Assembly (NCBI RefSeq): GCF_039839275.1
Contig: NZ_JBDOQP010000001.1
Span: 744,001-808,000 of the forward strand
Source: Aerobium sp039839275
GTDB lineage: Bacteria > Pseudomonadota > Alphaproteobacteria > Rhizobiales > Rhizobiaceae
Direction: 5' to 3'
DNA length: 64,000 bases
Each line of letters opens with the position of its first letter. Positions within the stretch are counted from its first letter, which is position 1. Below, piece by piece: positions 1-7,657 of this stretch. The position numbers and the translations under genes were made by a program. The notes beneath the pieces are model-generated. The model did no database searches. It saw only the letters and a program-made list of their open reading frames with translations, and was not told where the DNA came from.

Positions 1-2
1 CC

Positions 3-692
3 AGGGGCGAGCCCAGCGCGCACCTGCCGACAACCGCCTTCATCGATTTCCTGCAGAACCATGACCAGGTCGGCAACCGAGCCACCGGCGAACGGCTGAG
101 CCTCTTGGTGGAGTCGCGCCAGCTCGAAGTGATGACCACGATCCTTCTGCTGTCACCGCATATCCCCATGCTCTTCATGGGAGAGGAATGGGACGAGACG
201 CGTCCATTCCTGTTTTTCACCGACTATCATGGAGACCTCGCCGACGCCGTTCGTGACGGTCGGCGAAGGGAGTTCGCAAAATTTCCGGCCTTTCAGGCAG
301 AAGACAGCCGGGAGGCAATTCCCGACCCCAATGCGATGTCGACTTTCGCGTCATCTAAGATTGATTGGAGTGCGATGGAAAGAAGTTCGGGAAAGGTTCG
401 GCTGGAACTCATCCGAGCGCTTCTCGAGACACGACGCCAGCACATCGTCCCATTGTTGGAAGATGGAGTGGCGTCGCCCGGCACGGTGATCGAGGCCCAG
501 GCCGGCATGCTCGCCGTCGACTGGTCACTGAACAACGCAGTGTTGCGGATACGGGCCAATCTCGGCGATCGGCCGGGCCGGTGTGCTGGCGCCAGGGGCT
601 CGGTCATCTTCTCCAGTGGTGAGATTGATCTCGCCGCCGTCCCCGACGAACTGGCTCCGTGGCATGCTGTCGTCGCATTGGAGCGGAGCTGA
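3..692 (+). CDS. treZ: Malto-oligosyltrehalose trehalohydrolase, C-terminal 229 residues (5' end outside window)
   Basis: TreZ releases trehalose from maltooligosyl-trehalose made by TreY. The reading frame is already open at the window edge, so only the C-terminal part of an enzyme usually near 600 residues is present. It opens with the GH13 region IV signature FLQNHDQVGNRA, whose Asp is the transition-state stabiliser in this family, followed by PHIPMLFMGEEWDETRPF and FFTDY, both typical of TreZ. The stop TGA (690-692) shares one base with the ATG of malQ, so the genes are translationally coupled. The order treZ-malQ-treY fits one maltodextrin-to-trehalose operon. A debranching gene (treX/glgX) may lie upstream, but it cannot be seen here. 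Confidence 0.93.
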   Translation, partial: RGEPSAHLPTTAFIDFLQNHDQVGNRATGERLSLLVESRQLEVMTTILLLSPHIPMLFMGEEWDETRPFLFFTDYHGDLADAVRDGRRREFAKFPAFQAEDSREAIPDPNAMSTFASSKIDWSAMERSSGKVRLELIRALLETRRQHIVPLLEDGVASPGTVIEAQAGMLAVDWSLNNAVLRIRANLGDRPGRCAGARGSVIFSSGEIDLAAVPDELAPWHAVVALERS

Positions 693-2521
693 TGGTATCG
701 CCCGACATCGCATTGCAGTACGGCATCGTGCCGTCATATCCCGGGGCGGATGGCAGGCCCGTGATCGTCCCAGATGAGACGCGTAGACATTTTCTACGTG
801 CGCTGGGAGCCGATGCGGGACGGTCACGGAGCCATCCCGACCCTATGCAGGATGCACCGACCACCTTGGCGCAACCCTGCTTTTTTCCGGACTGGCTGCG
901 CGAACGCCGGTCATGGGGAATGGCAGTGCAACTCTACGAGCTTCGATCCAGACGGGACTGGGGCATCGGCGATTTCGCGGATCTTGCCGCTTTCTGTGAA
1001 ATCGCGGCGCAGGCCGGCGCCCAGTTCATCGGCCTGAATCCGCTGAGCGCTCTCTTTGCCGCTGAGCCGGAGCGCTGCAGCCCCTTTTCGCCGTCAAGCC
1101 GGCAGTTCCTGAACCCGCTCTACATCGCCGTGGATGAGGTCGACGGTTTTGAATCCGGGATGGTGGACGATGAGGAGGTTGCGCGGCTTCGCGCGCGCGA
1201 TCTGGTGGACTATGCTGGTGTCACGCGCCTGAAGCTGTCCGTTCTCCGGCAGATATGGATCGCCCGCAAGGGCCGACTGTCGGACACGCTGGAATCGTTC
1301 ATTGCCGACCAGCCTCTCGTTCAGCGCCATGCAACGTTCGAGGCCTTGTCCTCACACATGCGCGATGCCGGTCACGGAGCCGGGTGGAGCAACTGGCCCG
1401 AGCCGTTTCGGGATGCCGGGTCGCCGGATGTCGGGGCCTTCGCCAAAGACAATGCGGACGACGTCGCATTTCACGTCTGGCTGCAGATGCTCTCACGCGA
1501 GCAACTGGCCGCAGCCGCCACGCGGGCGAGGCAGGCTGGAATGCGGATCGGTCTCTATTTGGACTTTCCCGTCGGCGAGGCGCCCGACGGGTCCGCGACA
1601 TGGAGCAATCCGGAGCTCTCGGTGGCCAATGTCTCCATAGGAGCGCCGCCCGACGTGTTCACGACACAGGGTCAGGACTGGGGACTTGCGCCGCTCTCGC
1701 CGTTGCATGTCGCCGACGATGATTTCGGAAACTACAAGGCTCTCATGGACGACGCCATGCGCTGCTCCGGTGCGCTGCGGATCGATCACGCGATGGCGCT
1801 GCGGCAGCTTTTCTGGATCCCGCGCCAAGGCAGCGCGGCCGAGGGTGGGTACGTCATGTACCCGATGACGGGCATGCTGAAGGCGCTCGCCGATTTGTCG
1901 CGCCAGAACGAAGTGATCGTGATTGGCGAAGATCTCGGACATGTGCCGGAGGGCTTCCGGGATGTCATGTCCGGCGCCGGCATCCTGTCTTACCGCATAC
2001 TTTATTTCGAGCGCGCGATGCAGCGCTTCCTGCCTTCCCGCAATTGGCCGTCGCTTGCGCTGGCCTGCCTCTCGACGCACGACCTGCCGACGCTGAAGGG
2101 CTGGTGGGCCGGCAACGATATCGCGCTTCGGCTCGAGTATGGCCTCATCGATGCAGATGCGGCACGGCATCAGGAGCGCGAGCGGCGCGGCGAACGTGCG
2201 AGCCTCCTGCGACGTCTGCAGTTCGAAGGCTTGCTGCGGCGGCAAGAGTGCCGCGCGCTGGCCCGAAAGCGACGCCTTGATGAACGGGACTTCACGTCTC
2301 TCTCCGTTGCCGCGCATCGCTTCATCGCTCGCACACCCGGCCGCCTTGCCTGCGTCCGGCTTGCCGATGCGGTTGGAGAAGAGCATCCGACCAACCTTCC
2401 GGGCACATCGGACGAGTATCCGAACTGGCGACGGAAATTGCCGGTCTTGCTGGAGGACCTGCCGTCCCTGCCGCTGTTTCGCGCCCTGACCACCGCCATC
2501 GCACGGGAACGTCCGTTATGA
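692..2521 (+). CDS. malQ: 4-alpha-glucanotransferase (amylomaltase), 609 aa
   Basis: MalQ transfers alpha-1,4-glucan segments between maltodextrins and frees glucose, GH77 family, cytoplasmic. The catalytic set is visible: nucleophile Asp365 in RIDHAMALRQLFWIP, acid/base Glu413 in VIGEDLGHVPEGF, and Asp464 in LSTHDLPTLKGWW. The GIGDFADL motif near residue 90 is also typical. I chose the ATG at 692, which overlaps the treZ stop. A TTG at 659 in the same frame would lie inside treZ and adds residues unlike the family. The 3' end overlaps treY as ATGA. Between treZ and treY it probably reshapes short maltodextrins into chains TreY can use; that role is inferred from position. Confidence 0.93.
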   Translation: MVSPDIALQYGIVPSYPGADGRPVIVPDETRRHFLRALGADAGRSRSHPDPMQDAPTTLAQPCFFPDWLRERRSWGMAVQLYELRSRRDWGIGDFADLAAFCEIAAQAGAQFIGLNPLSALFAAEPERCSPFSPSSRQFLNPLYIAVDEVDGFESGMVDDEEVARLRARDLVDYAGVTRLKLSVLRQIWIARKGRLSDTLESFIADQPLVQRHATFEALSSHMRDAGHGAGWSNWPEPFRDAGSPDVGAFAKDNADDVAFHVWLQMLSREQLAAAATRARQAGMRIGLYLDFPVGEAPDGSATWSNPELSVANVSIGAPPDVFTTQGQDWGLAPLSPLHVADDDFGNYKALMDDAMRCSGALRIDHAMALRQLFWIPRQGSAAEGGYVMYPMTGMLKALADLSRQNEVIVIGEDLGHVPEGFRDVMSGAGILSYRILYFERAMQRFLPSRNWPSLALACLSTHDLPTLKGWWAGNDIALRLEYGLIDADAARHQERERRGERASLLRRLQFEGLLRRQECRALARKRRLDERDFTSLSVAAHRFIARTPGRLACVRLADAVGEEHPTNLPGTSDEYPNWRRKLPVLLEDLPSLPLFRALTTAIARERPL

Positions 2522-5169
2522 ATGGTGCTCCGACAGCGACTTACCGTCTGCAGTTCCGAAACGGGATGACCTTCGATGGCGCAGTGGAGATCCTGCCCTA
2601 TCTGCGTCGGCTCGGCGTCAGTCATCTCTACGCCTCGCCGATCTTCACCGCCGTCGGTGGCTCGACGCACGGCTATGATGTCGTGGACCACAACGAGTTC
2701 GATCCGAGCCTGGGAGGCGAGGCGGGTTTCGAGCGTCTTCACGCGGCGTTGCAGGACGCCGGCATGGGATTGGTTCTCGACATCGTGCCGAACCATATGG
2801 CGGCCTCGGTTGAAAACCGCTGGTGGCGCAGTGTCATCGAATTCGGCGCAGCCAGTCCATTCGCACGCCATTTTGACATCGACTGGTCCCGCAAGCTTAC
2901 GCTTCCCATCCTTGGACAGGACTATCGCGATGTACTGGCTGCCGGGGAACTCAGGGTGGAGGCCGATCACAAGCATGGGATGCTCGTGCTCGTCTATTTC
3001 GATAATCGGCTACCACTCAATCCCGAGAGCTATCGGCTGATCGCCGAGGAGGCTGGCGATGCGTCAGCCACCCTCGATGGCTTCGCGCAATTCGACATGC
3101 GACACGGCTCCGTGGAAGCGTTTCACGACGCCATGCGCGCCGGGCTGGCCGCGGATAACGCCACTCACCTGGACGATTTGCTCGCAACGCTTTCACGGGA
3201 TCTTGGCTTCATCGACAGGCTTCACGAAGCCCAGTCGTGGCGGCTGACCTACTGGAAAGATGCCCGCCGCGACCTGAGCTATCGCCGCTTCTTCGAGGTC
3301 ACGGGCCTCGTCGGCGTGCGCGTGGAGGAAGACGAAGTCTTCGACGACGTGCATCGACTGGCGTTGTCGCTGGTGCGATCGGGGAAAGTCGATGGCTTGC
3401 GGGTCGACCATGTGGATGGTCTCGCGCTGCCGACCAGCTACCTTCGTCGCCTGCGCAGCGAAGCGGGGCCTGAAACGTGGATCCTCGTCGAGAAGATCCT
3501 TGCCGATGGAGAGCGGTTACCGGCGGCGTGGGAAGGGTGCGGCACCACCGGTTACGAGTTCATCTCTGCTGCCGCACAATTGCTGGTCGACACCAACGGC
3601 GTTGCGGGACTCACGCAAGGCTATCAGACGTTCGCGAGTGTGCCGACTGACGTCGATGGTGCGTTGCGTGAGGCCAAGCAACTGATCCTGCTGCGCAACT
3701 TCGAAGGCGAGCTGGAGAGGTTGGCGACCGCTGCTTTCGAACTGGCGGACCAGGTCGACGGCCTGGACCGCGCGAACCTGCGTGATGCCATCGCCGAGAT
3801 CATCCTGGGGTTCGACGTCTACCGTACCTACGGAGAGTCGGGTCCGCTGAGTGATCAGGACGAGCTTGTGCTCGAGCGGGCGGTCGATATTGCCCTGGAA
3901 GGCGGGCGGGCCCTGCCGCGCGCGATCGCCTTCATCGTGGCGCTGCTACTGGGCGATGGCGACGATGATTTGAGCCGGGGAGGCGCGTTCGCATTTCGGC
4001 TACGGTTCCAGCAGTTGACGGGACCGATCATGGCGAAGGCAGTCGAGGACACGCTGTTCTATCGCTTCAATCCCCTGATTGCGCTCAACGAGGTCGGGTC
4101 TTCCCCTGAACTGACCGCCTTAGATGTCGACAGCTTTCATCGATCTATCGGCGGGCTTTCGGGTGGACGCGATCTAATGGCAACCGCCACCCATGACACC
4201 AAACGCGGCGAGGATGCCCGCGCGCGCCTTTATGCGTTGGCGGAGATGCCCGGAGACTGGTCAGATGCCGCGTCCCGATGGAGCGAACTGAACGCGAAGC
4301 TGAAAAGGTCCGTGGGCGAACACAAGGTGCCGGAGCCCGATGTGGAGTGGCTCTTCTATCAGGCGCTGGCGGGCGTCTGGCCGGCAGGCATGGACCCACA
4401 GGATCGCCGCGCCCTCGACGAGCTTGCCGGCCGTTTCCTGCCCTATGCGGAAAAGGCATTGCGGGAAGCCAAGCTGCGCACCGACTGGCTCGATGTCGAC
4501 GAACACTACGAGCGGACGGTGCAGGACTTCGTCAAGGGCATGCTGAGCGTGGACAACGCTCGGTTCCTTGGAGACTTCGATGCAACCATGCGCCCGTTGA
4601 TGATCGGCGGCGCGATAAACGCCCTGTCCCAGACCCTGGCCAAGCTTACTGCACCCGGCATTCCGGACATCTATCAGGGCGCTGAAAGACTGGATCTAAG
4701 CCTTGTCGATCCGGACAATCGGCGGGCCGTGGATTTTGCCAGCCTCGCTGCTGCGCTCAATCCGGCAGCGGATGCGCCGGGGGGCGATGAGGCTCTGCTC
4801 GACGGAACGTTCAAGCAATGGATGATCGCGAGATGCCTGGCTTCACGCCGCGAGCATCCCGGGCTCTTCCTTGAAGGCGACTATCAACCGCTACGAGTGG
4901 TGGGTGACCTTGCATCCCATTACCCCGCGTTTCTTCGGCGCATTGAAGACGATTTTGCGATCGTCATCCTGCAGCGTCTGCCGATCCGGCGTGCAGGACA
5001 GGCTTCATCGCTCGGCGCAACGCACCTCGAGCTGCCGGTCCAATGTCATGGCCGCCGATTCCGCAATGTGTTGACGGGTGAGGTGTTCAGCGGTGCGCCG
5101 ACCTTGCCGCTGGAGTCCGTTCTCAAAGGCCTGCCGGTGGCAATGGCAGTTGCGTCCGCACCTTACTGA
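2518..5169 (+). CDS. treY: Malto-oligosyltrehalose synthase, 883 aa
   Basis: TreY isomerises the reducing-end alpha-1,4 bond of maltodextrins to an alpha,alpha-1,1 bond, giving the substrate for TreZ. The N-terminus has the diagnostic run TYRLQF, LPYLRRLGVSHLYASPIF and GSTHGYDVVD. Catalytic positions are Asp297 in GLRVDHVDGL (nucleophile), Glu325 in ILVEKIL (acid/base) and Asp560 in THDTKRGEDARAR. PGIPDIYQGAE follows near residue 720. Length is slightly above the usual 750-850. ATG 2518 overlaps the malQ stop by four bases. It ends 35 bp before the convergent DUF2934 gene, and I see no clear terminator between them. Confidence 0.95.
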   Translation: MNGAPTATYRLQFRNGMTFDGAVEILPYLRRLGVSHLYASPIFTAVGGSTHGYDVVDHNEFDPSLGGEAGFERLHAALQDAGMGLVLDIVPNHMAASVENRWWRSVIEFGAASPFARHFDIDWSRKLTLPILGQDYRDVLAAGELRVEADHKHGMLVLVYFDNRLPLNPESYRLIAEEAGDASATLDGFAQFDMRHGSVEAFHDAMRAGLAADNATHLDDLLATLSRDLGFIDRLHEAQSWRLTYWKDARRDLSYRRFFEVTGLVGVRVEEDEVFDDVHRLALSLVRSGKVDGLRVDHVDGLALPTSYLRRLRSEAGPETWILVEKILADGERLPAAWEGCGTTGYEFISAAAQLLVDTNGVAGLTQGYQTFASVPTDVDGALREAKQLILLRNFEGELERLATAAFELADQVDGLDRANLRDAIAEIILGFDVYRTYGESGPLSDQDELVLERAVDIALEGGRALPRAIAFIVALLLGDGDDDLSRGGAFAFRLRFQQLTGPIMAKAVEDTLFYRFNPLIALNEVGSSPELTALDVDSFHRSIGGLSGGRDLMATATHDTKRGEDARARLYALAEMPGDWSDAASRWSELNAKLKRSVGEHKVPEPDVEWLFYQALAGVWPAGMDPQDRRALDELAGRFLPYAEKALREAKLRTDWLDVDEHYERTVQDFVKGMLSVDNARFLGDFDATMRPLMIGGAINALSQTLAKLTAPGIPDIYQGAERLDLSLVDPDNRRAVDFASLAAALNPAADAPGGDEALLDGTFKQWMIARCLASRREHPGLFLEGDYQPLRVVGDLASHYPAFLRRIEDDFAIVILQRLPIRRAGQASSLGATHLELPVQCHGRRFRNVLTGEVFSGAPTLPLESVLKGLPVAMAVASAPY

Positions 5170-5204
5170 TGCGGACGCCTGTGATGCAGCAATAGGTGCG
5201 GTTG

Positions 5205-5474
5205 TCAGGGTTTCTTGGGGCGGGGCGTTCGTGGACGGGCAGCGGGCTTCTTCGCCTTTCGTTCGGTGGCCGGCTGATTGTTCGGGTCTTCTCCGACCGC
5301 GAGGCCGATCGTCTCGGTCACCGTGCGCTCCAGGCTCGTGGCGCCTTCTTCCGCGTCGATTTCTTCTCTGGCCCGTTGCCAATGGTGCTCATGCACGCCT
5401 TCCGGCTTGCCTTCCTGCTCCCATATCTGATGTGCACGTTCCCGAATGCGCCGTTCGCGTTCCGCGTCACTCAT
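5205..5474 (-). CDS. DUF2934 domain protein, 89 aa
   Basis: A small charged protein of unknown function. Residues 1-42 match the DUF2934 pattern (RERAHQIWEQEGKPEG, then HEHHWQRAREEI), a helical module common in rhizobial stress and glycogen loci. The C-terminal third is a basic Lys/Pro/Arg/Ala tail (KAKKPAARPRTPRPKKP), probably disordered and possibly nucleic-acid binding, which is inference. The start ATG has a good ribosome site (AGGAGACAGAC). It lies 45 bp after glgA on the same strand, so the two may be co-transcribed. Confidence 0.8.
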   Translation of the reverse strand: MSDAERERRIRERAHQIWEQEGKPEGVHEHHWQRAREEIDAEEGATSLERTVTETIGLAVGEDPNNQPATERKAKKPAARPRTPRPKKP

Positions 5475-5519
5475 GTCTGTCTCCTGAGTTGCCTCGCCGG
5501 TCCTTTGGGACTTGCGTGT

Positions 5520-7088
5520 TCATGCCTGAATTATCTCGCATGGCTGCCCGAGATCCGATTGGGCCACCGGGCCACCGCCACCCATCAATTGATCATAGAG
5601 CGCGCCGTAGCGACGGGAAGACTGAAGCCAGTTTAGAGGGCGCTTCATTGCCTTGCGGCGCATCTCGGCCATCTTTCTCGGCGAGCCGAACGCGTCGAAC
5701 GCTCTGAATATTCCGTCCATAAGACCTGCAATTGACAGGTGGGAAAAAAGAAAGCCGGTCTCATCGTCTTCGATCGTGTCTGCAAGGCCTCCAGTCCGGT
5801 GGGCAACCGGCAACGAGCCATACCGCTGCGCATACATCTGGCTGAGACCGCACGGCTCGAAGCGGGAGGGCATGAGCAGGAAATCGCTCCCGGCATAAAG
5901 GCGCCGCGCCTCCGCCTCGTCGAAGCCGATGCGCAAGCCGACATTTCCCGGATAGCGCCGGGCGAGATCCCGAAGCGCCGATTCCATCGCCGGCTCGCCT
6001 TGCCCCGTCACCGCGACCTGGCCTCCGCGCGTCACGATGTCTTCGACGGCCTGCGCTGCAATGTCGATGCCCTTCTGATGCACGAGCCGCGAAATGATTG
6101 CGAAGAGTGGTCCGCGTGAAACTTCGAGGCCGAACGTCTCGCGCGCATCACGGGCGTTTAACTTGCGGCCATTGAGATCGAGACTATCAAATCCTGCGGC
6201 CAGGTGTGGATCGCTCTGCGGGTCCCAGCTTTCATCGACACCATTGAGGATGCCTGTAAGCCGGTCTTGGCTGGCGCGGGTCCGCAGGAGTCCCTCGAGA
6301 CCGCAACCGAATTCCGGTGTGGTGATCTGGTGGGCATAGGTCGAGCTGACGGTGGTAACGTGAGAGGAATAGTAGATGCCGGCCTTGAGGAACGACATCC
6401 TGCCGTAGAATTCGACGCCCTCCATGTCGAAGGCTTGTTCGGGGACGCCGAGCACCGGAAGACGCGCTTGGTCGAATACGCCTTGATAGGCAAGGTTATG
6501 GATCGTCAGGACGCTGGGAACAGCTTCTTCGCGCCAGGCGAGATAGGCAGGGGCAAGCGAGGCCTGCCAGTCGTTGACGTGCAGCAGATCGGGCTTCCAG
6601 CCAAGCTCGGGTAGACCGGCGGCGATCTCGGCCGCGGCCAGAGAAAAGCGGCCGAACCTCAGGTCGTTGTCTTCCCAGTCTTCGCCGCTGCTGCCTCCGT
6701 AGGGCATCCCCTCGCGATCGTAGAGGTCGGATTGAAGCACGACATAGACCACGAGGCCGTCGGCCATGTCGATGCGCCCTATGACGCAGGCAGGCAGGCC
6801 GGCCATGGCAGGCAGACGCGCGACCTCGTTGATTGAAGCCTTTTCCAGGACTTGCCTGTAGCCGGGGATCAGCACCCGAATATCATGCGTTTGCCTGAGC
6901 GCGCGGGGCAGGGCGGCGGAGACATCACCCAGTCCACCTACCTTGACGAAGTCCGTCAGTTCCGACGTCGCGAAAAGAAGACGCGGTGGCCTTTCGTCCG
7001 CCGACACGGTTCCGCTTTTTCCGATCCCACTCTTGCAGAATGGAAATCTCGACTGTCCTGAATTGACCGCAACAACGATGGACACCAT
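5520..7088 (-). CDS. glgA: Glycogen synthase (ADP-glucose type, GT5), about 522 aa
   Basis: Transfers glucose from ADP-glucose to the non-reducing end of alpha-1,4-glucan. The N-terminal Rossmann domain carries KVGGLGDVSAALPRAL (the KXGGL sugar-nucleotide motif) after LLFATSELTDF. HVNDWQASLAPAYL and LTIHNLAYQGVF follow. The C-terminal domain has SRLVHQKGIDIAAQAV and RFEPCGLSQMYAQRYG with the conserved Glu, then GGLADTIED. The start is uncertain: GTG 7091 and ATG 7088 are adjacent (GGAG four bases upstream), while GTG 7007 after GCGGAACC would give a 494-residue protein closer to the usual N-terminus. It is divergent from the small ORF and glgE. glgC is not seen in the window. Confidence 0.93.
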   Translation of the reverse strand: MVSIVVAVNSGQSRFPFCKSGIGKSGTVSADERPPRLLFATSELTDFVKVGGLGDVSAALPRALRQTHDIRVLIPGYRQVLEKASINEVARLPAMAGLPACVIGRIDMADGLVVYVVLQSDLYDREGMPYGGSSGEDWEDNDLRFGRFSLAAAEIAAGLPELGWKPDLLHVNDWQASLAPAYLAWREEAVPSVLTIHNLAYQGVFDQARLPVLGVPEQAFDMEGVEFYGRMSFLKAGIYYSSHVTTVSSTYAHQITTPEFGCGLEGLLRTRASQDRLTGILNGVDESWDPQSDPHLAAGFDSLDLNGRKLNARDARETFGLEVSRGPLFAIISRLVHQKGIDIAAQAVEDIVTRGGQVAVTGQGEPAMESALRDLARRYPGNVGLRIGFDEAEARRLYAGSDFLLMPSRFEPCGLSQMYAQRYGSLPVAHRTGGLADTIEDDETGFLFSHLSIAGLMDGIFRAFDAFGSPRKMAEMRRKAMKRPLNWLQSSRRYGALYDQLMGGGGPVAQSDLGQPCEIIQA

Positions 7089-7091
7089 CAC

Positions 7092-7401
7092 ACTCCGCTC
7101 GACATGCGGGCTGCTCTACCGTCGAGACAGCCCTTGCTCGCACCGTCCCCATGCAGCGAGGCGTGGGGCCGGGCGGTTTCGAACCGCCGGCGTTGGAAAA
7201 TGTTCCGGCGATACCGGCAGATTTCCGGATTGCCGCCGAGACGCTGCCTTCACACGCGCCAAAAGCGAACGCGCGCATCCTTTCCAACCGTAGCGGGAGT
7301 TCGCGCGGGCCGGCATTCGGCGCAGCAAGCCCCCTTGCCATCGCCGCCCTCAGGCCCCAAGTTCAACGAAGGGACTATCAAATGTTATACTCAGGACCAC
7401 C
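7092..7401. other. Intergenic region between glgA and a small ORF, with a hairpin
   Basis: No convincing gene is seen. The main feature is a perfect 7-bp inverted repeat GGCGGTT-TCG-AACCGCC at 7172-7188. On the minus strand it imitates a tRNA T-arm, but no cloverleaf can be built around it. Since glgA reads away on the minus strand, the hairpin would sit in or near its leader. At 7386-7391 TATACT is a possible -10 element for the plus-strand small ORF. Confidence 0.4.
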
Positions 7402-7593
7402 ATGGCTCCCACTCGCAAGCAATTTTCTCATCAGGACACAGTCGATCTTCCAGACCTGGATGACTTGCTGACATCGATCGAGAATGAACGCGTTCCTGAT
7501 AGACTTCTGGCGCTGGCGCAGGAACTTCAGCATGCCTTGAGTACGCGCAGGCTTCCCGCCGATGTTCGCGCCTTGAGGCCGGAGCCGATCTGA
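7402..7593 (+). CDS. Small protein, 63 aa, NepR-like segment
   Basis: Function not established. It starts at ATG 7402 with AGGA six bases upstream. Residues about 19-46 (DLDDLLTSIENERVPDRL, then LALAQELQHAL) resemble the core of the alphaproteobacterial anti-sigma factor NepR, whose consensus is roughly LR..Y..V..EPVPDR...LL..L. The flanks are polar and probably disordered, as in NepR. No phyR or ecfG is adjacent; an EcfG-like sigma gene lies about 8 kb away. It precedes glgE by 64 bp on the same strand. The NepR likeness is an eye alignment and could be chance in a short helical sequence. Confidence 0.5.
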   Translation: MAPTRKQFSHQDTVDLPDLDDLLTSIENERVPDRLLALAQELQHALSTRRLPADVRALRPEPI

Positions 7594-7657
7594 AAGGCTG
7601 ATGCAAGCCTTTCGCTCGAGGTTCGGAACATTGGAGGCCCTTGGTCATTAGACTCAC

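Noticed and set aside
1493..2386. Minus-strand open frame of 297 codons in malQ.
   Set aside because: Antisense to conserved MalQ motifs, with no protein family likeness.
7165..7290. Possible tRNA gene on the minus strand, because GGTTCGAAAC with a 5-bp stem looks like a perfect T-arm.
   Set aside because: No matching acceptor 5' strand, D-arm or anticodon arm could be found within the needed distance, and there is no CCA end. It is reported only as a hairpin.
7621..7657. GGAAC at 7625 before glgE as a -35 element for an EcfG-type promoter (GGAAC-N16/17-CGTT).
   Set aside because: No CGTT occurs at the right spacing; ATTAG is found instead. I saw no convincing EcfG-type promoter in the leaders I examined.
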